A stretch of 64,000 nucleotides of DNA. Source: Tubiluchus corallicola. Lineage: Eukaryota > Priapulida > Priapulimorpha > Priapulimorphida > Tubiluchidae. Each line of letters begins with the position of its first letter. Position 1 is the stretch's first letter. The position numbers and the translations under genes are program-made. The notes under the pieces were generated by a model that searched no databases, was not told where the DNA came from, and saw only the letters and a list, made by a program, of their open reading frames with translations. Location: the NCBI GenBank assembly GCA_030141605.1, contig JAQGDQ010000312.1:1-64000 (forward strand). Reading direction: 5' to 3'. Below, one piece after another: positions 32,118 through 44,759 of this stretch.

Positions 32118-34790
32118 CATAAATATAAATGAATTGCAAGCTATTTTAAACAATCGTGACATGATACAGCACCTGCAGGATGCGATATAACACAAGAATT
32201 TGAAAGCACTTTACAGTGAGCAACCATGGTTCGAGGAATTGCAGAAAAGGCCGTTTGTAGCCACTTATACCAAACGGTTACAGTCAGATCTAGAGAAAAA
32301 CAGAATTTTCACAAATAATTTATAAGCCTACATCATTTTTGAAATAGACAGCAACTTGGACAGATAGCATTCAGAGACTCCAAAGACTTGGAAACCTGAA
32401 ACATGAAGGTCCCAACAATATCGAAGAAATTTGACTGTCTGAATGTTCATGCTCAAAAGAAGCTCTAAGTCTTTAACATAGAAAAGTGTCTCCTCAGGGG
32501 CAAGAAAACAAACTCCATTTCCCCTTTCAAAAGGTAAGCAACTATAATAAAGTCCACAAGGGACTGTCATATTCAATACTCACGACATAAAGTTCATGTA
32601 AGGGCGCAAAACACATGAAATGACTGACACAAAGCTACCACCTTGACACTAAGATCTGCTATGATGCGGTAATTAGGCAGTGATTGACTATCAGTGTAAG
32701 AACACTAACACAGTATGATGTTGTGGTGCAATTAATGTTAGCCTTATCTGCACAGCAGTGCAGTGTAGTCTATAACATAATTGAAATGTTATGAATTTTT
32801 AATTTGTTATAACGTTACAGGGGCCGAAGTTCGTAAATACAGACATTTCCTCTACAGATCACCCTAGAGAAAGCCAGTGGCCGCTCAGTAAAAGAGGTTA
32901 CAATGAGAAAGTGAAAACGTGAGAACAAATAGAACTTTAATAAATGTTGGCAAAATGTTTGTGATGGAAGGTATCAGTAGATGCAAGAGAAGTAAATTCC
33001 ATTCAGTTTTATTTGCACAAATACATACAATGTACATTGGCAAAGCAATACACGTTAAATACTACATAAACCGAAAAAAATTCAATAGGATGCGTGTAAA
33101 GTTATTTTCATAGACAAATATTAAGACAAACGTTTCTATACAAGCAAGCGTACTATACAACGTGCTATACAAACTACATTAAATGAAATACCAATTTAAC
33201 ATTCACCAACATCTACAGCTGCCATGTTGTGTTTACTAGTTGCCTTTACCGATTTCGCATGAACATGACACTGCAGTAAATATTGATTACGTTCAATTCT
33301 ATCTTGTTTGTTTAAAATCGCCTCTAATTGAAACCGGCAACAAAAGTAATCCTTAAAACCTTGCAAAAAACCACCTAGTAAACCTAAACCAACTTGTATA
33401 GCTAAGATAAATAAAGATGTTTAACAATTTCAACCAAATCTATCTTTAGGAGTCGAAGAACTTACACTGTTAGCTGCAGATAGAAGTGTGTGGAATACTC
33501 GAATAAAGTAAGTATCTTTATTTAATCACCTTTTTTGCAAGAAAAACACAGAGCATGAAACGATAATATGGTACAAAGTGACAAAATTATTAAATGAATA
33601 AATTAGCTGAGTTATTGATATTCAAGTGGTTGGTAAAAGGGTGGCGAAAAACTAAAAGTTACCAAAGTCAACCACCCTGTAAGTAATGTTGCTATTAGTA
33701 ATTAATTATAATCGCAATTATCTTGACGAAGATTTCAGAATAAGGTGTGCTAAATGGAGCATAAAGTTTACATATGGAAGTTAACCAAGTTGCTTAAGTA
33801 TGTAAAGGAATGTTGAGTGTACTAAATTAAAACTATTGAGATTTAGAATTAAATTTGAACATACATCAAGGACATAATAAATACGTATAATGTTGATATG
33901 CCAAGCAATGCACATACAGATGTGTAGATTTACGCAGACAGAATTGCCTTACCTGTCAACTTTCATTTACATGTTAGTAAATGATGGATAGTAAAAGGTG
34001 GATACCTCAATGCCTACAACAGGTGGAACGAGTTTTGAAAAACAAATTGAATGTTAAAAATAATAGTTAATTATACACTGATTATAATCATTTTTTATTG
34101 TAAAACAAGTCAATAAAGTAAATAACAAATGGTATTCCAAGTGAAAAAATGTAAAGACATGTAAAGTATGTGTGTTTTTACTCTAAACATGGGCTTGATA
34201 ATAAGGGTGAGCAAACTGAGCATTTTCTATCAGAAACCGAATTTGAATTTTGAATTTTTCAATTTCGAACTCGAATCAGACCGATTTTCAAAATCCTAAT
34301 CACTTCTAATACAAATGAAAAACGGATTTGCAAAAGCCATGCATATTGCTTGATTTTTTTCTGCAGCAAAATGTATTTCTGAAATTATAGTTCCAAACCC
34401 GAACGTTTGATGCAGACTCTCCTCATCTAATTTCTATTATTGGCTTTTTTTTCTTCCACGAAAACACCAGCCATGGACCATGGTCATTTGAACTGTGCAC
34501 AAAGTACTAAATTACACTTACACAAGCCATAATCCCTAGCGCGAAGTACCAACATTTTTACGAAGACGTGTTTTGTGAATCTGCGCGTAGCGGTAAAATG
34601 TTCGTGCGCACAAACTTACAAAGAAAATAGTTTGTAAGAACTTTAGTGAACCAGGCCAATTTCCAAATCATAAACTCCAAAAACGCCAAACAAACCTTTG
34701 ACTTTGAAAATCTTCTTAGTTCTAGATAATAATACTTTCCTGAAAAGTAATTCATTACGATTAAAAATCTGCGATTTCTCGTAGATTATA
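32118..34790. other. intergenic region, no gene recognised
   Basis: AT-rich. A minus-strand open frame of 82 codons (32328-32576) has no domain I recognise. The segment 34205-34400 (AGGGTGAGCAAACTGAGCA, then runs of GAATTTGAATTTTGAA) is an inverted relative of 59290-59425 and probably marks a dispersed transposon family. Confidence 0.4.
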
Positions 34791-34794
34791 GAAA

Positions 34795-35010
34795 TAGACA
34801 TAGACATAGACATTTTTATTTATCTCCTCAATTACACCATAGTATACAAATTGATTATTATTTTTATAGTTATTGATTAAAAAGGATAAATTAAACATAA
34901 AGGAAAGGGTTAGGGGGGTGCAGGAGAAAGGGTAGCGAAAGACCAATTGGTGATCGAGTCAGCTACCAATTTGTTGTTCAACCATAAAAGCTTTAAAATA
35001 CATTTTTGTT
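34795..35010 (-). mobile_element. retroposon 3' tail
   Basis: Minus strand ends in GAGATAAATAAAAATGTCTA followed by repeated TGTCTA units, a poly(A)-signal-like run plus short tandem tail typical of a LINE or SINE 3' end. The body (ACCCTTTCTCCTGCACCC) is unrecognised. Confidence 0.4.
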
Positions 35011-35292
35011 TAAGGGAACATACAGGAGTGTGACAAAAAATCTATGATGGAATCACGGATGAAGAGCTTATCTGTTTCAATGCAGAGGTTGAGGTCAAGA
35101 GCAAGGAAGAGGAGTAGACGACTAAGAACAGCAACACTCATCCGAGGAATACGATTAACTAGCCCCATCACTCAGCCGAATTCAAATTTAGGAATAGGAA
35201 TACATTACTGTTAGTTGTCTATAATATGTGATACAAAGCTCACTAATTCTCATGTGATACAAAGGTTCGTAGAAGGGATTAGTTTGTCAAAT

Positions 35293-35652
35293 TCAGAATT
35301 TTAACATGATAGTGACAATGATTCGTGTATGATACAAGAAAAGTCTTAGAAAATGAATCGGAAGTAAGTAATTTTTTAGTTTAGGAAAATTGGGATTGCA
35401 TATACAGTGTACTAAAACATAGAACCCTACAGTGAGTGAGAGAGTGAGTGAGTGTAAATTTGTATTATGGAAAATAAAATTTAATAAATGAGTAAACAAA
35501 CAGTAGTAATATATTAAAAAGCAAACAAACAATATTTGAGCAAACAAACAGTAGTAAAATATTAAAAAGAAAACAAGCAATATTAGCGTATTATCATTAA
35601 TTAACTCCTTGGGGAGTCCTTCACTCCCTAAAACACAAAAATGCTCTTCCAA
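35293..35652. other. AT-rich spacer with short repeats
   Basis: Contains repeated AAACAAACAGTAGTAA / AAACAAGCAATATT units and a GAGTGAGTGAGTG run. The minus-strand open frame here is low complexity (Phe/Leu/Tyr rich) and I do not call it a gene. Confidence 0.4.
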
Positions 35653-35690
35653 TAAGTTCTCTTCCTGGGTTGCCCAGGGTCACATTTATT

Positions 35691-36790
35691 TCAAATTAAG
35701 GTCTGGAAAAGCCAGTCTCTTGCGTTCTCCAATATATCTTCTAAACCCTCCCTGTCCTTCTCGAAATCTACACGGAAAAGGCAGTCTCTTGCGCTCTCCA
35801 ATATATCTTCTAAATCTTCCCTTTTCTTCTCGAAATATACACCACAATCACCAGTAATAAACACGTTATATGCCCATCTCATTTCATCATTGTTCCTTTT
35901 CAGTCTAAATCGGCCGAATAATCGACAATCGATTATCTACACAATCGTCGAATCTGTATACGGTTCCCAGTCCCATCTTCGTCCTGGTCTGACAATGGCA
36001 GCTACTCTGGTCTTCAACTGGTTAAAGACATAGGGCTGAGGTAGCTGCCCAGAGTCCTCTTCATTTGTAGCATCTGCACAATCGTCGAATCGGTATACGA
36101 TGTCCCGGTCCCGTCTTCGTCCTAGTCTGACAATGGCAGCTACTCTGGTCTTCAGTTGGTTGAAGACATGTGGCTGAGATGGCTACCCAGAGTCCTCTTC
36201 ATTCGTAGCATCTACATAATCGTCGAATCTGCATGCGATGTCCCGGTCCCTTCTTCGTCCTGGTCTGACAATGGCAGCTACTCTGGTCTTCAACTGATTA
36301 AAGACATAGGGCTGAGCTGGCTGTCCAGAGTCCTCTTCATTCGTAGCATCTACACAATCGTCGAATCTGTATACGATGTCCCAGTCCCTTTTTTGTCCTA
36401 GTCGGACAATGGCAGCTACTCTGATCTTCAGTTGGTTGAAGACATGTGGCTGAGATGGCTGCCCAGAGTCCTCTTCGTTCATAGCATCTACACAATCGTC
36501 GTATTTGTGTCCTGGTCCCGTCTTCGTCCTGGTCTGACAATGACAGCTACTCGGATCTTCAACTGGCTGAAGACATGGGGCTGAGCTGGCTGCACATCAT
36601 CTTCATTCATAGCATGTTCAACTCTGTCGCTTGATTTTTACACGATGTCTGCCCATCGTTTGACATCATCATTCCTTCCAAGTCTGCATCTGAAAATATC
36701 AGCTACCCTCGTCTTCATCCGTTTGAAGATGTGCGGTTGATCAGGCACATCATCATCACTTTCATTCTCATCATTGCTTTCATTTCCAAG
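35691..36790 (-). pseudogene. modular-repeat gene family, copy 4 (degraded)
   Basis: Fourth and most downstream member of the tandem family described at 38518-39900. It keeps the N-terminal block (DQPHIFKRMKTRVADIF), several 46-residue modules and the C-terminal block (ITGDCGVYFEKKRE ... ARDWLFQTLI, stop, AATAAA at 35690-35685 on the minus strand). The C-terminal block has an internal partial duplication (two LEDILE.ARD segments), the module before it is truncated, and the frame is broken in several places. Confidence 0.7.
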
Positions 36791-37173
36791 TTTTTTTTTT
36801 AAATTTGCTGAGGAGTCGAAAGTCTTGTGGGTGAGTGTGAGAGATCAGTTTCTGTTATTTTAAGGCACATCTGTCAGTTCTAACTCCAAATTTTTTGCAT
36901 GCTTGATGGTAATATCGTTTGACTTTTGACACATTTTCATATCTTAATCATTTCCTTCTGATCTTTGATTACTGATATTGTCTATATGAATCACTGACTA
37001 TATCGCTGTTGCGTTACACGTACTTCTAACTGCATGTGGTGATAGAATTTGAACTTGCTGCATGTAAATTTGTATGTTATACCATTAAAAAAATTGAAAA
37101 TTAAAGTAAAGAAATAAATTATAATACTCTTCCAATAAGTTCTCTTCCTGGGTTGCTCAGGATCACATTTATT

Positions 37174-38150
37174 TTAAATTAAGGTCTGGAAAAGCCAGTC
37201 TCTTGCGCTTTCCAGTACATCTTCCAGTTCTTCCCTTTCCTTCTCGAAATCTACACCACAATCACCAGTAATAAACACAATATCTGTCCATCTCGTTTTA
37301 TCATTGTTCCTTTTCAGTCTAAATCGGCTGAATAATCCACAATCGATTCTTCGTCTCTTTAGTCGTGTGAAGACATGTGGCTGAGCTGGCTGCCCAGAGT
37401 CCTCTTCATTTGTAGCATCTGCACAATCGTCGAATCGGTATACGATGTCCCGGTCCCGTCTTCGTCCTGGTCTGACAATGGCAGCTACTCTGGTCTTCAG
37501 TTGGTTGAAGACATAGGGCTGAGCTGGCTGTCCAGAGTCCTCTTCATTCGTAGCATCTACACAATCGTCGAATCTGTATACGATGTCCCAGTCCCTTTTT
37601 TGTCCTAGTCTGACAATGGCAGCTACTCTGGTCTTCAGTTGGTTGAAGACATAGGGCTGAGCTGGCTGTCCAGAGTCCTCTTCATTCGTAGCATCTACAC
37701 AATCGTTGAATCTGTATACGATGTCCCAGTCCCTTTTTTGTCCTAGTCGGACAATGGCAGCTACTCTGATCTTCAGTTGGTTGAAGACATGTGGCTGAGC
37801 TGGCTGCCCAGAGTCCTCTTCGTTCATAGCATCTACACAATCGTCGTATTTGTGTCCTGGTCCCGTCTTCGTCCTGGTCTGACAATGACAGCTACTCGGA
37901 TCTTCAACTGGCTGAAGACATGGAGCTGAGCTGGCTGCACATCATCTTCATTCATAGCATGTTCAACTCTGTCGCTTGATTTGTACACGATGTCTGCCCA
38001 TCGTTTGACATCATCATTCCTTCCAAGTCTGCATCTGAAAATATCAGCTACCCTCGTCTTCATCCGTTTGAAGATGTGCGGTTGATCAGGCACATCATCA
38101 TCACTTTCATTCTCATCATTGCTTTCATTTCTAAGTTTTTTTTTAAATTT
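37174..38150 (-). CDS. modular-repeat gene family, copy 3
   Basis: Third copy of the tandem family (see 38518-39900). From 37827 down to the stop at 37174 there is an uninterrupted frame of 217 codons with 46-residue modules and the shared C-terminal block, followed directly by AATAAA. The N-terminal part (38093-37833, continuous upstream to about 38150) is in another frame, offset by a small deletion in the module RRRDQD / YDDCVDAMNEE. The copy may therefore be non-functional unless splicing or frameshifting joins the parts. No signal peptide is visible. Confidence 0.6.
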
Positions 38151-38517
38151 GCTGAGGAGTCGAAAGTCTTGTGGGTGAGTGTGAGAGATCAGTTTCTGTT
38201 ATTTTAAGGTGCATCTGTCAGTTCTAACTCCAAATTTTTTGCATGCTTGATGGTAATATCGTTTGACTTTTGACACATTTTCATATCTTAATCATTTCCT
38301 TCTGATCTTTGATTACTGATATTGTCTATATGAATCACTGACTATATTGCTGTTGCGTTACACGTACTTCTAACTGCATGTGGTGATAGAATTTGAACTT
38401 GCTGCATCTAAATTTGTATGTTATACCATTAAAAAAATTGAAAATTAAAGTAAAGAAATAAATTATAATACTCTTCCAATAAGTTCTCTTCCTGGGTTGC
38501 TCAGGATCACATTTATT

Positions 38518-39900
38518 TTAAATTAAGGTCTGGAAAAGCCAGTCTCTTGCGCTTTCCAGTACATCTTCCAGTTCTTCCCTTTCCTTCTCGAAATCTACAC
38601 CACAATCACCAGTAATAAACACAATATCTGTCCATCTCGTTTTATCATTGTTCCTTTTCAGTCTAAATCGGCTGAATAATCCACAATCGATTCTTCGTCT
38701 CTTTAGTCGTGTGAAGACATGTGGCTGAAATGGCTTCACAGGTTCAAGTTCATTCTTAGCATCTACACAGTCGTCGAATCGGTATACGATGTCCCGGTCC
38801 CTTCTTCGTCCTAGTCTGACAATGGCAGCTACTCTGGTCTTCAGTTGGTTGAAGACATGGGGCTGAGCTGGCTGCACAGAGTCTTCTTCATTCATAGCAT
38901 CTACACAATCATCGTATTTGTATACTGTTCCCAGTCCCGTCTTCGTCCTGGTCTGACAATGGCAGCTACTCTGGTCTTCAGTTGGTTGAAGACATGTGGC
39001 TGAGCTGGCTGCCCTGAGCCCTCTTCATTCGTAGCATCTGCACAATCGTCGAATCGGTATACGATGTCCCGGTCCCGTCTTCGTCCTAGTCTGACAATGG
39101 CAGCTACTCTGGTCTTCAGTTGGTTGAAGACATGTGGCTGAGCTGGCTGCCCAGAGTCCTCTTCATTTGTAGCATCTGCACAATCGTCGAATCGGTATAC
39201 GATGTCCCGGTCCCGTCTTCGTCCTGGTCTGACAATGGCAGCTACTCTGGTCTTCAGTTGGTTGAAGACATAGGGCTGAGCTGGCTGTCCAGAGTCCTCT
39301 TCATTCGTAGCATCTACACAATCGTCGAATCTGTATACGATGTCCCAGTCCCTTTTTTGTCCTAGTCGGACAATGGCAGCTACTCTGATCTTCAGTTGGT
39401 TGAAGACATGTGGCTGAGATGGCTGCCCAGAGTCCTCTTCATTCGTAGCATCTACATAATCGTTGAATCTGTATATGGTGTTCTGGTCCCCTTTTCGTCC
39501 TTGTCTGACAATGCCAGCTACTCTGGTCTTCAGTTGGTTGAAGACATGTGGCTGAGCTGGCTGCCCTGAGCCCTCTTCATTCGTAGCATCTGCACAATCG
39601 TCGTATGTGTCCTGGTCCCGTCTTCGTCCTGGTCTGACTATGACAGCTACTCGGATCTTCAACTGGCTGAAGACATGGAGCTGAGCTGGCTGCACATCAT
39701 CTTCATTCATAGCATGTTCAACTCTGTCGCTTGATTTGTACACGATGTCTGCCCATCGTTTGACATCATCATTCCTTCCAAGTCTGCATCTGAAAATATC
39801 AGCTACCCTCGTCTTCATCCGTTTGAAGATATGCGGTTGATCAGGCACATCATCATCACTTTCATTCTCATCATTGCTTTCATTTCTAAGTTTTTTTTTA
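38518..39900 (-). CDS. modular-repeat gene family, copy 2: unknown protein of 46-residue modules
   Basis: I do not recognise this protein. It begins with an acidic stretch (NDENESDDDVPD) and a first module (QPHIFKRMKTRVADIF), then repeats a 46-residue (138-bp) module: an acidic, Pro-rich linker NEEDSGQPAQP, an amphipathic basic helix-like segment HVFNQLKTRVAAIVR, a GRRR/D cluster and DIVYRFDDCVDAT with one Cys. The last module, NELEPVKPFQPHVFTRLKRRR, leads to a distinct end (RWTDIVFITGDCGVDF ... ARDWLFQTLI). AATAAA overlaps the stop region. The long frame is 39848-38901 (315 codons); a one-base shift in the module GRRRDW/EQY separates it from the 125-codon terminal frame (38895-38518). A possible splice acceptor (AAAATAACAG) precedes the first module. 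Copies may be separate genes or alternative terminal exons. Confidence 0.62.
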
Positions 39901-40272
39901 AATTTGCTGAGGAGTCGAAAGTCTTGTGGGTGAGTGTGAGAGATCAGTTTCTGTTATTTTAAGGCGCATCTGTCAGTTCTAACTCCAAATTTTTTGCATG
40001 CTTGATGGTAATATCGTTTGACTTTTGACACATTTTCATATCTTAATCATTTCCTTCTGATCTTTGATTACTGATATTGTCTATATGAATCACTGACTAT
40101 ATCGCTGTTGCATTACACGTACTTCTAACTGCATGTGGTGATAGAATTTGAACTTGCTGCATGTAAATTTGTATGTTATACCATTAAAAAAATTGAAAAT
40201 TAAAGTAAAGAAATAAATTATAATACTCTTCCAATAAGTTATCTTCCTGGGTTGCTCAGGATCACATTTATT

Positions 40273-41760
40273 TTAAATTAAGGTCTGGAAAAGCCAGTCT
40301 CTTGCGCTTTCCAGTACATCTTCCAGTTCTTCCCTTTCCTTCTCGAAATCTACACCACAATCACCAGTAATAAACACAATATCTGTCCATCTCGTTTTAT
40401 CATTGTTCCTTTTCAGTCTAAATCGGCTGAATAATCCACAATCGATTCTTCGTCTCTTTAGTCGTGTGAAGACATGTGGCTGAAATGGCTTCACAGGTTC
40501 AAGTTCATTCTTAGCATCTACACAGTCGTCGAATCTGCATACAATGTCCCGGTCCCTTCTTTGTCTTGGTCTGACAATAGCAGCTACTCTGGTCTTCAAC
40601 TGGTTGAAGACATGGGGCTGAGCTGGCTGCACAGAGTCTCCTTCATTCATAACATCTACGCAATCATTGTATTTGTATACAGTTCCCAGTCCCATCTTCG
40701 TCCTGGTCTGACAATGGCAGCTACTCTGGTCTTCAACTAGTTGAAGACATGAGGCTGAGCTGGCTGTCCAGAGTCCTCTTCATTCGTAGCATCTATACAA
40801 TCGTTGAATTCGTATACGATGTCCCAGTCCCTTTTTTGTCCTAGTCGGACAATGGCAGCTACTCTGGTCTTCAGTTAGTTGAAGACATGTGGCTGAGATG
40901 GCTGCCCAGAATCCTCTTCATTCGTAGCATCTACATAATCGTTGAATCTGTATATGGTGTTCTGGTCCCTTTTTCGTCCTTGTCTGACAATGCCAGCTAC
41001 TCTGGTCTTCAGTTGGTTGAAGACATGTGGCTGAGCTGGCTGCCCTGAGCCCTCTTCATTCGTAGCATCTGCACAATCGTCGAATTGGTATACGATGTCC
41101 CGGTCCCTTCTTCGTCCTAGTTTGACAATGGCAGCTACTCTGGTCTTCAGTTGGTTGAAGACATGTGGTTGAGCTGGCTGACCAGAGTCCTCTTCATTCG
41201 TAGCATCTACATAATCGTTGAATCTGTAAACGATGTTGCAGTTTCTTCTTCGTCCTGGTCTGACAATGGCAGCTACTCTGGTCTTCAACTGGTTAAAGAC
41301 ATAGGGCTGAGCTGGCTGCACAGAGTCTTCTTCATTCATAGCATCTACACAATCATCGTATTTGTATACGATGTCCCGGTCCCTTCTTCGTCCTAGTCTG
41401 ACAATGGCAGCTACTCTGGTCTTTAGCTGGTTGAAGGCATGTGGCTGAGCTGCCTGTACATCATCTTCAACACTGTCGTTGGATTTGTACATGACGTCTG
41501 CCCATCTTTTGACATCATCATTCCTTCCCTGTCTGCATCTGAAAATACTAGCTACCCTCGTGTTCATCCATTTGAAGATGTGAATCGGATTCCTTCTCAG
41601 TCAAGGCCTGACATGGTCAGTAACTCTTTTCCTCCAGTTTTCGATAAGATGCGGTCAACACGCTGTACAGAGTCGCCGTCATCTTGTCTTATCTTCATCT
41701 TCACAACTCTATCGTTCCAAAAAACCTTCTGAACTTCTCCACTATTCAATTCAAACATAA
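40273..41760 (-). CDS. modular-repeat gene family, copy 1 (most upstream)
   Basis: First copy of the tandem family. Frame 41567-40875 (230 codons) carries the N-terminal module (NTRVASIFRCRQGRNDDVKRW) and five or more 46-residue modules. Frame 40695-40273 (140 codons) carries the last modules and the common C-terminal block with AATAAA after the stop. Between them (40741-40880) in-frame stops replace conserved codons (for example QLKTR became QL then a stop). Upstream, 41760-41580 holds a decayed module in shifted frame (PHLIENWRKRV) and a possible start MFELNSGEVQKV. Confidence 0.55.
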
Positions 41761-41958
41761 GCTACAATCCAAAGAATAAGTATAACAGAAAAAGTACTCT
41801 CTCCACTCACGTTTACTATACATGTTGAGAAATTGTTGTGTTGCAACTGTAACTATACAAAATTAACACACAAGCATATGACAGTAATAAGTATGACCAG
41901 ATACGTTGCTATGGTGGAAACATTATAACAATAATGTTTCCTTACCTTACCTTAGACC

Positions 41959-42860
41959 TTAGTCCTTCCTGTGCACGGATGCACATTGGGCAGACAGCAT
42001 TTTCCACTGGGTTCTATCGGTGGCTTCTTTCTCGGTGCTCTCCCAACATCTGTTCATAGTCCAAAGCTCTTCTTTGAAAGATCTGCACCATGTTATTTTT
42101 GGCTGACCTCTTTTCCTTTTTCCACCTGGTGGTTCCCAGCGTAACGCTATTTTCGAGTGGCATTGTTCTGGTAGGCAGAGAATATGTCCAGCCAGTCTGA
42201 GTCTTCTCTCTGCGACTATTTCCTGCAACTGCGCCTGCTGTAGGTCTTCCACATGGGTAACATGGTCGCGATAGAACATTTTTAGGATTTTCCAAAGACA
42301 TTTTTGGTGGAAGACATCCAGTTTCTTAGATATCGCTGCTGTGACTTTCCAGGTTTCGCTGGCATGAAGAGCCTGTAGCAGCACAATGGTGTTGTACAAA
42401 CGAAGCTCGATTTTCAGGTAAATTTTCTTGCTTGCCCAGATTTTTCCAATATTCCTAAATACTGCTGCTGCTTTGCCAATTCTCACCCTGTCGCACCTCC
42501 ATCACAACTCATCACATCACCAAGATATGAAAAGCTGGCAATGTTCTCGACCAGTTGACCTCCCACTGTTATTTGAGCATCATTTTGCTGGTTTGTCCAC
42601 ACTGTGAAAACTTTGGTCTTTTCAAAACTTATTCTCAGTCCAATTTTCCCACTACTTCTGCCAGACTTGTGGTCAATTGTTGCAAGCCTTCTTTTGATGT
42701 TTCCAGAAGTGCTATATCACCAGCAAAGTTCAGGTCTGCCAATTGTTATTGTTGCTGTTGTTGCTGCAGCTGAATTCCCAGGTCTTTTCCATCAACTGCT
42801 TTGTTCATGATGAAATCAATAGAAACAGGAATGGTGACATAATGCAGCCCTGCCTTAATC
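41959..42860 (-). pseudogene. LINE (RTE-like) reverse transcriptase, 3' fragment
   Basis: Decayed C-terminal part of a non-LTR retrotransposon polymerase. In order on the minus strand: MNKAVDGKDLG, the catalytic block as ADLNFAGDIALLE (normally FADD, so the second Asp is lost), SFSYLGDVMSCDGG, then a 175-codon frame with RIGKAAAVFRNIGKIW, LYNTIVLLQALHASETW and RRLRLAGHILCLP, ending in WKMLSAQCASVHRKD. At least two frameshifts or stops separate these blocks. No endonuclease domain is present, so it is 5' truncated. Confidence 0.85.
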
Positions 42861-43275
42861 ACCAGTTTCAATGGTGAAATATTCTGTGTTACCGTCTTGC
42901 ATTTTTATGCAACTACTCTTTTAAGCGAAACATTTTTTTGATACCATTGATGTATGCAATATGCAGTATATTTATCACCCCATAAATTAGTCCATAAAGA
43001 CATACAGTACAGTATTGGTATCATTGACTATCTGACAAACCTGGATATGATTATAATAGTGAATTATACACTTAGTATTCCCTTATTAATTTTTGTTTAC
43101 TAAACAGGATCATGTTGGCAAAACTGCTTTGGTATACAAATAATTAGTTCTTAGGTTTGTCTTACTGAGTTCCTAATTTTCATGCTTGCTAGTTTGTGAT
43201 TTGAAACTGTTCACTGTGAAAGACAACATTTACTTACTGTCGTTAATTCATAAGATCAAAACATTAAGAAACGGA

Positions 43276-43277
43276 AG

Positions 43278-43351
<74 letters not shown>
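43276..43351. repeat. (AG)n microsatellite
   Basis: About 75 bp of nearly pure AG dinucleotides. The plus-strand RERERE frame through it is an artefact. Confidence 0.97.
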
Positions 43352-43355
<4 letters not shown>

Positions 43356-44105
43356 CAGAGAGAGTTTCATGCACTCCTTTTTTGCTTTTTTCTCTAATTT
43401 ACCATTAACCTGGGCAGCACCAAAACACGAGATTTTTTTCTGGAGCTGCCAGTAGCCTATGTGTTAATGTTAAGTCTGTGTAAAAATTCACGTTAATGCT
43501 TTCTGTATAAACTGTTAATGTAACATTGTGACACATGTTAAAAATAGAAATTTTTACTGCAGAGTTTTCACTTTCAGTCTTTTGACTGTTAAATATACCG
43601 CTGGTAAACACAGAAACAAAAGTCATGACAGTAACCTAACGATTAAACTCAGAAAACACATTAAATTATTTAGACTTGTGTTTATTTATTTAAAATTAAT
43701 TTGATACATTCAAAAGTACAAAGCATTGTATAAAAATTAAAAAACACTCAGCTATACTATAAAGTAACTAATAAATTATATAGAAACTAATAAAATGTTT
43801 ATGTATATACATATGCACTCAGACACAAAACATAAAAACACAAGACAGATCACTAGAAATACAATATACAGAAGCATAAAACGCAATAAAGGTCACTATT
43901 AAAGTGGTAAAACATGTTGATTTCATAATGCAAAACGTAGTTTTCACCAGTTCATCCATATAACTGTATTATGATATGCAGAGTAAACATACAATTTATC
44001 AATTATATTATTACAGAGTTCTGCCAGCCCATGTATATATGATCCTGTTATATTTTCTAAGTTTAGGACAGAATATAAACGTATGCAGAGCATTAAACGT
44101 AGCAA

Positions 44106-44745
44106 TAGCTAAAAAAGAGTACATGGGCTATACCTCTATACAAAAGAGTACATAGGCTATACCTCCATACAAAAGAGTACATAGGCTATACCTCCATACA
44201 AAAGAGTACATAGACTATACCTCTATACAAAAGAGTACATAGACTATACCTCTATACAAAAGAGTACATAGACTATACCTCTATACAAAAGAGTACATGG
44301 GCTATACCTCCATACAAAAGAGTACATGGGCTATACCTCTATACAAAAGAGTACATAGGCTATACCTCCATACAAAAGAGTACATAGACTATACCTCTAT
44401 ACAAAAGAGTACATAGACTATACCTCTATACAAAAGAGTACATAGACTATACCTCTATACAAAAGAGTACATAGGCTATACCTCCATACAAAAGAGTACA
44501 TGGGCTATACCTCTATACAAAAGAGTACATAGGCTATACCTCCATACAAAAGAGTACATAGACTATACCTCTATACAAAAGAGTACATAGACTATACCTC
44601 TATACAAAAGAGTACATAGACTATACCTCTATACAAAAGAGTACATAGGCCATACCTCTATACAAAAGAGTACATAGGCTATACCTCCATACAAAAGAGT
44701 ACATGGGCTATACCTCTATACCAAAGAGTACATAGGCCATACCTC
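44106..44745. repeat. 29-bp minisatellite, about 22 copies
   Basis: Units ACAAAAGAGTACATAGGCTA + TACCTCCAT, with two alternating variable positions (AGGC/AGAC/GGGC and CTCT/CTCC). Blocks of variant units recur in the same order, which suggests duplication of several units at a time. Confidence 0.95.
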
Positions 44746-44759
44746 TACATCATACGTAA

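Noticed and set aside
36156-41396. Plus-strand frames of the type MWLSWLPRVLFIRSIYTIVES
   Set aside because: They are the complement of the 138-bp modules; the minus strand carries the AATAAA signals, the unique C-terminal block and the longer frames.
43186-43455. 89-codon frame with RERERE run
   Set aside because: Translation of an (AG)n microsatellite.
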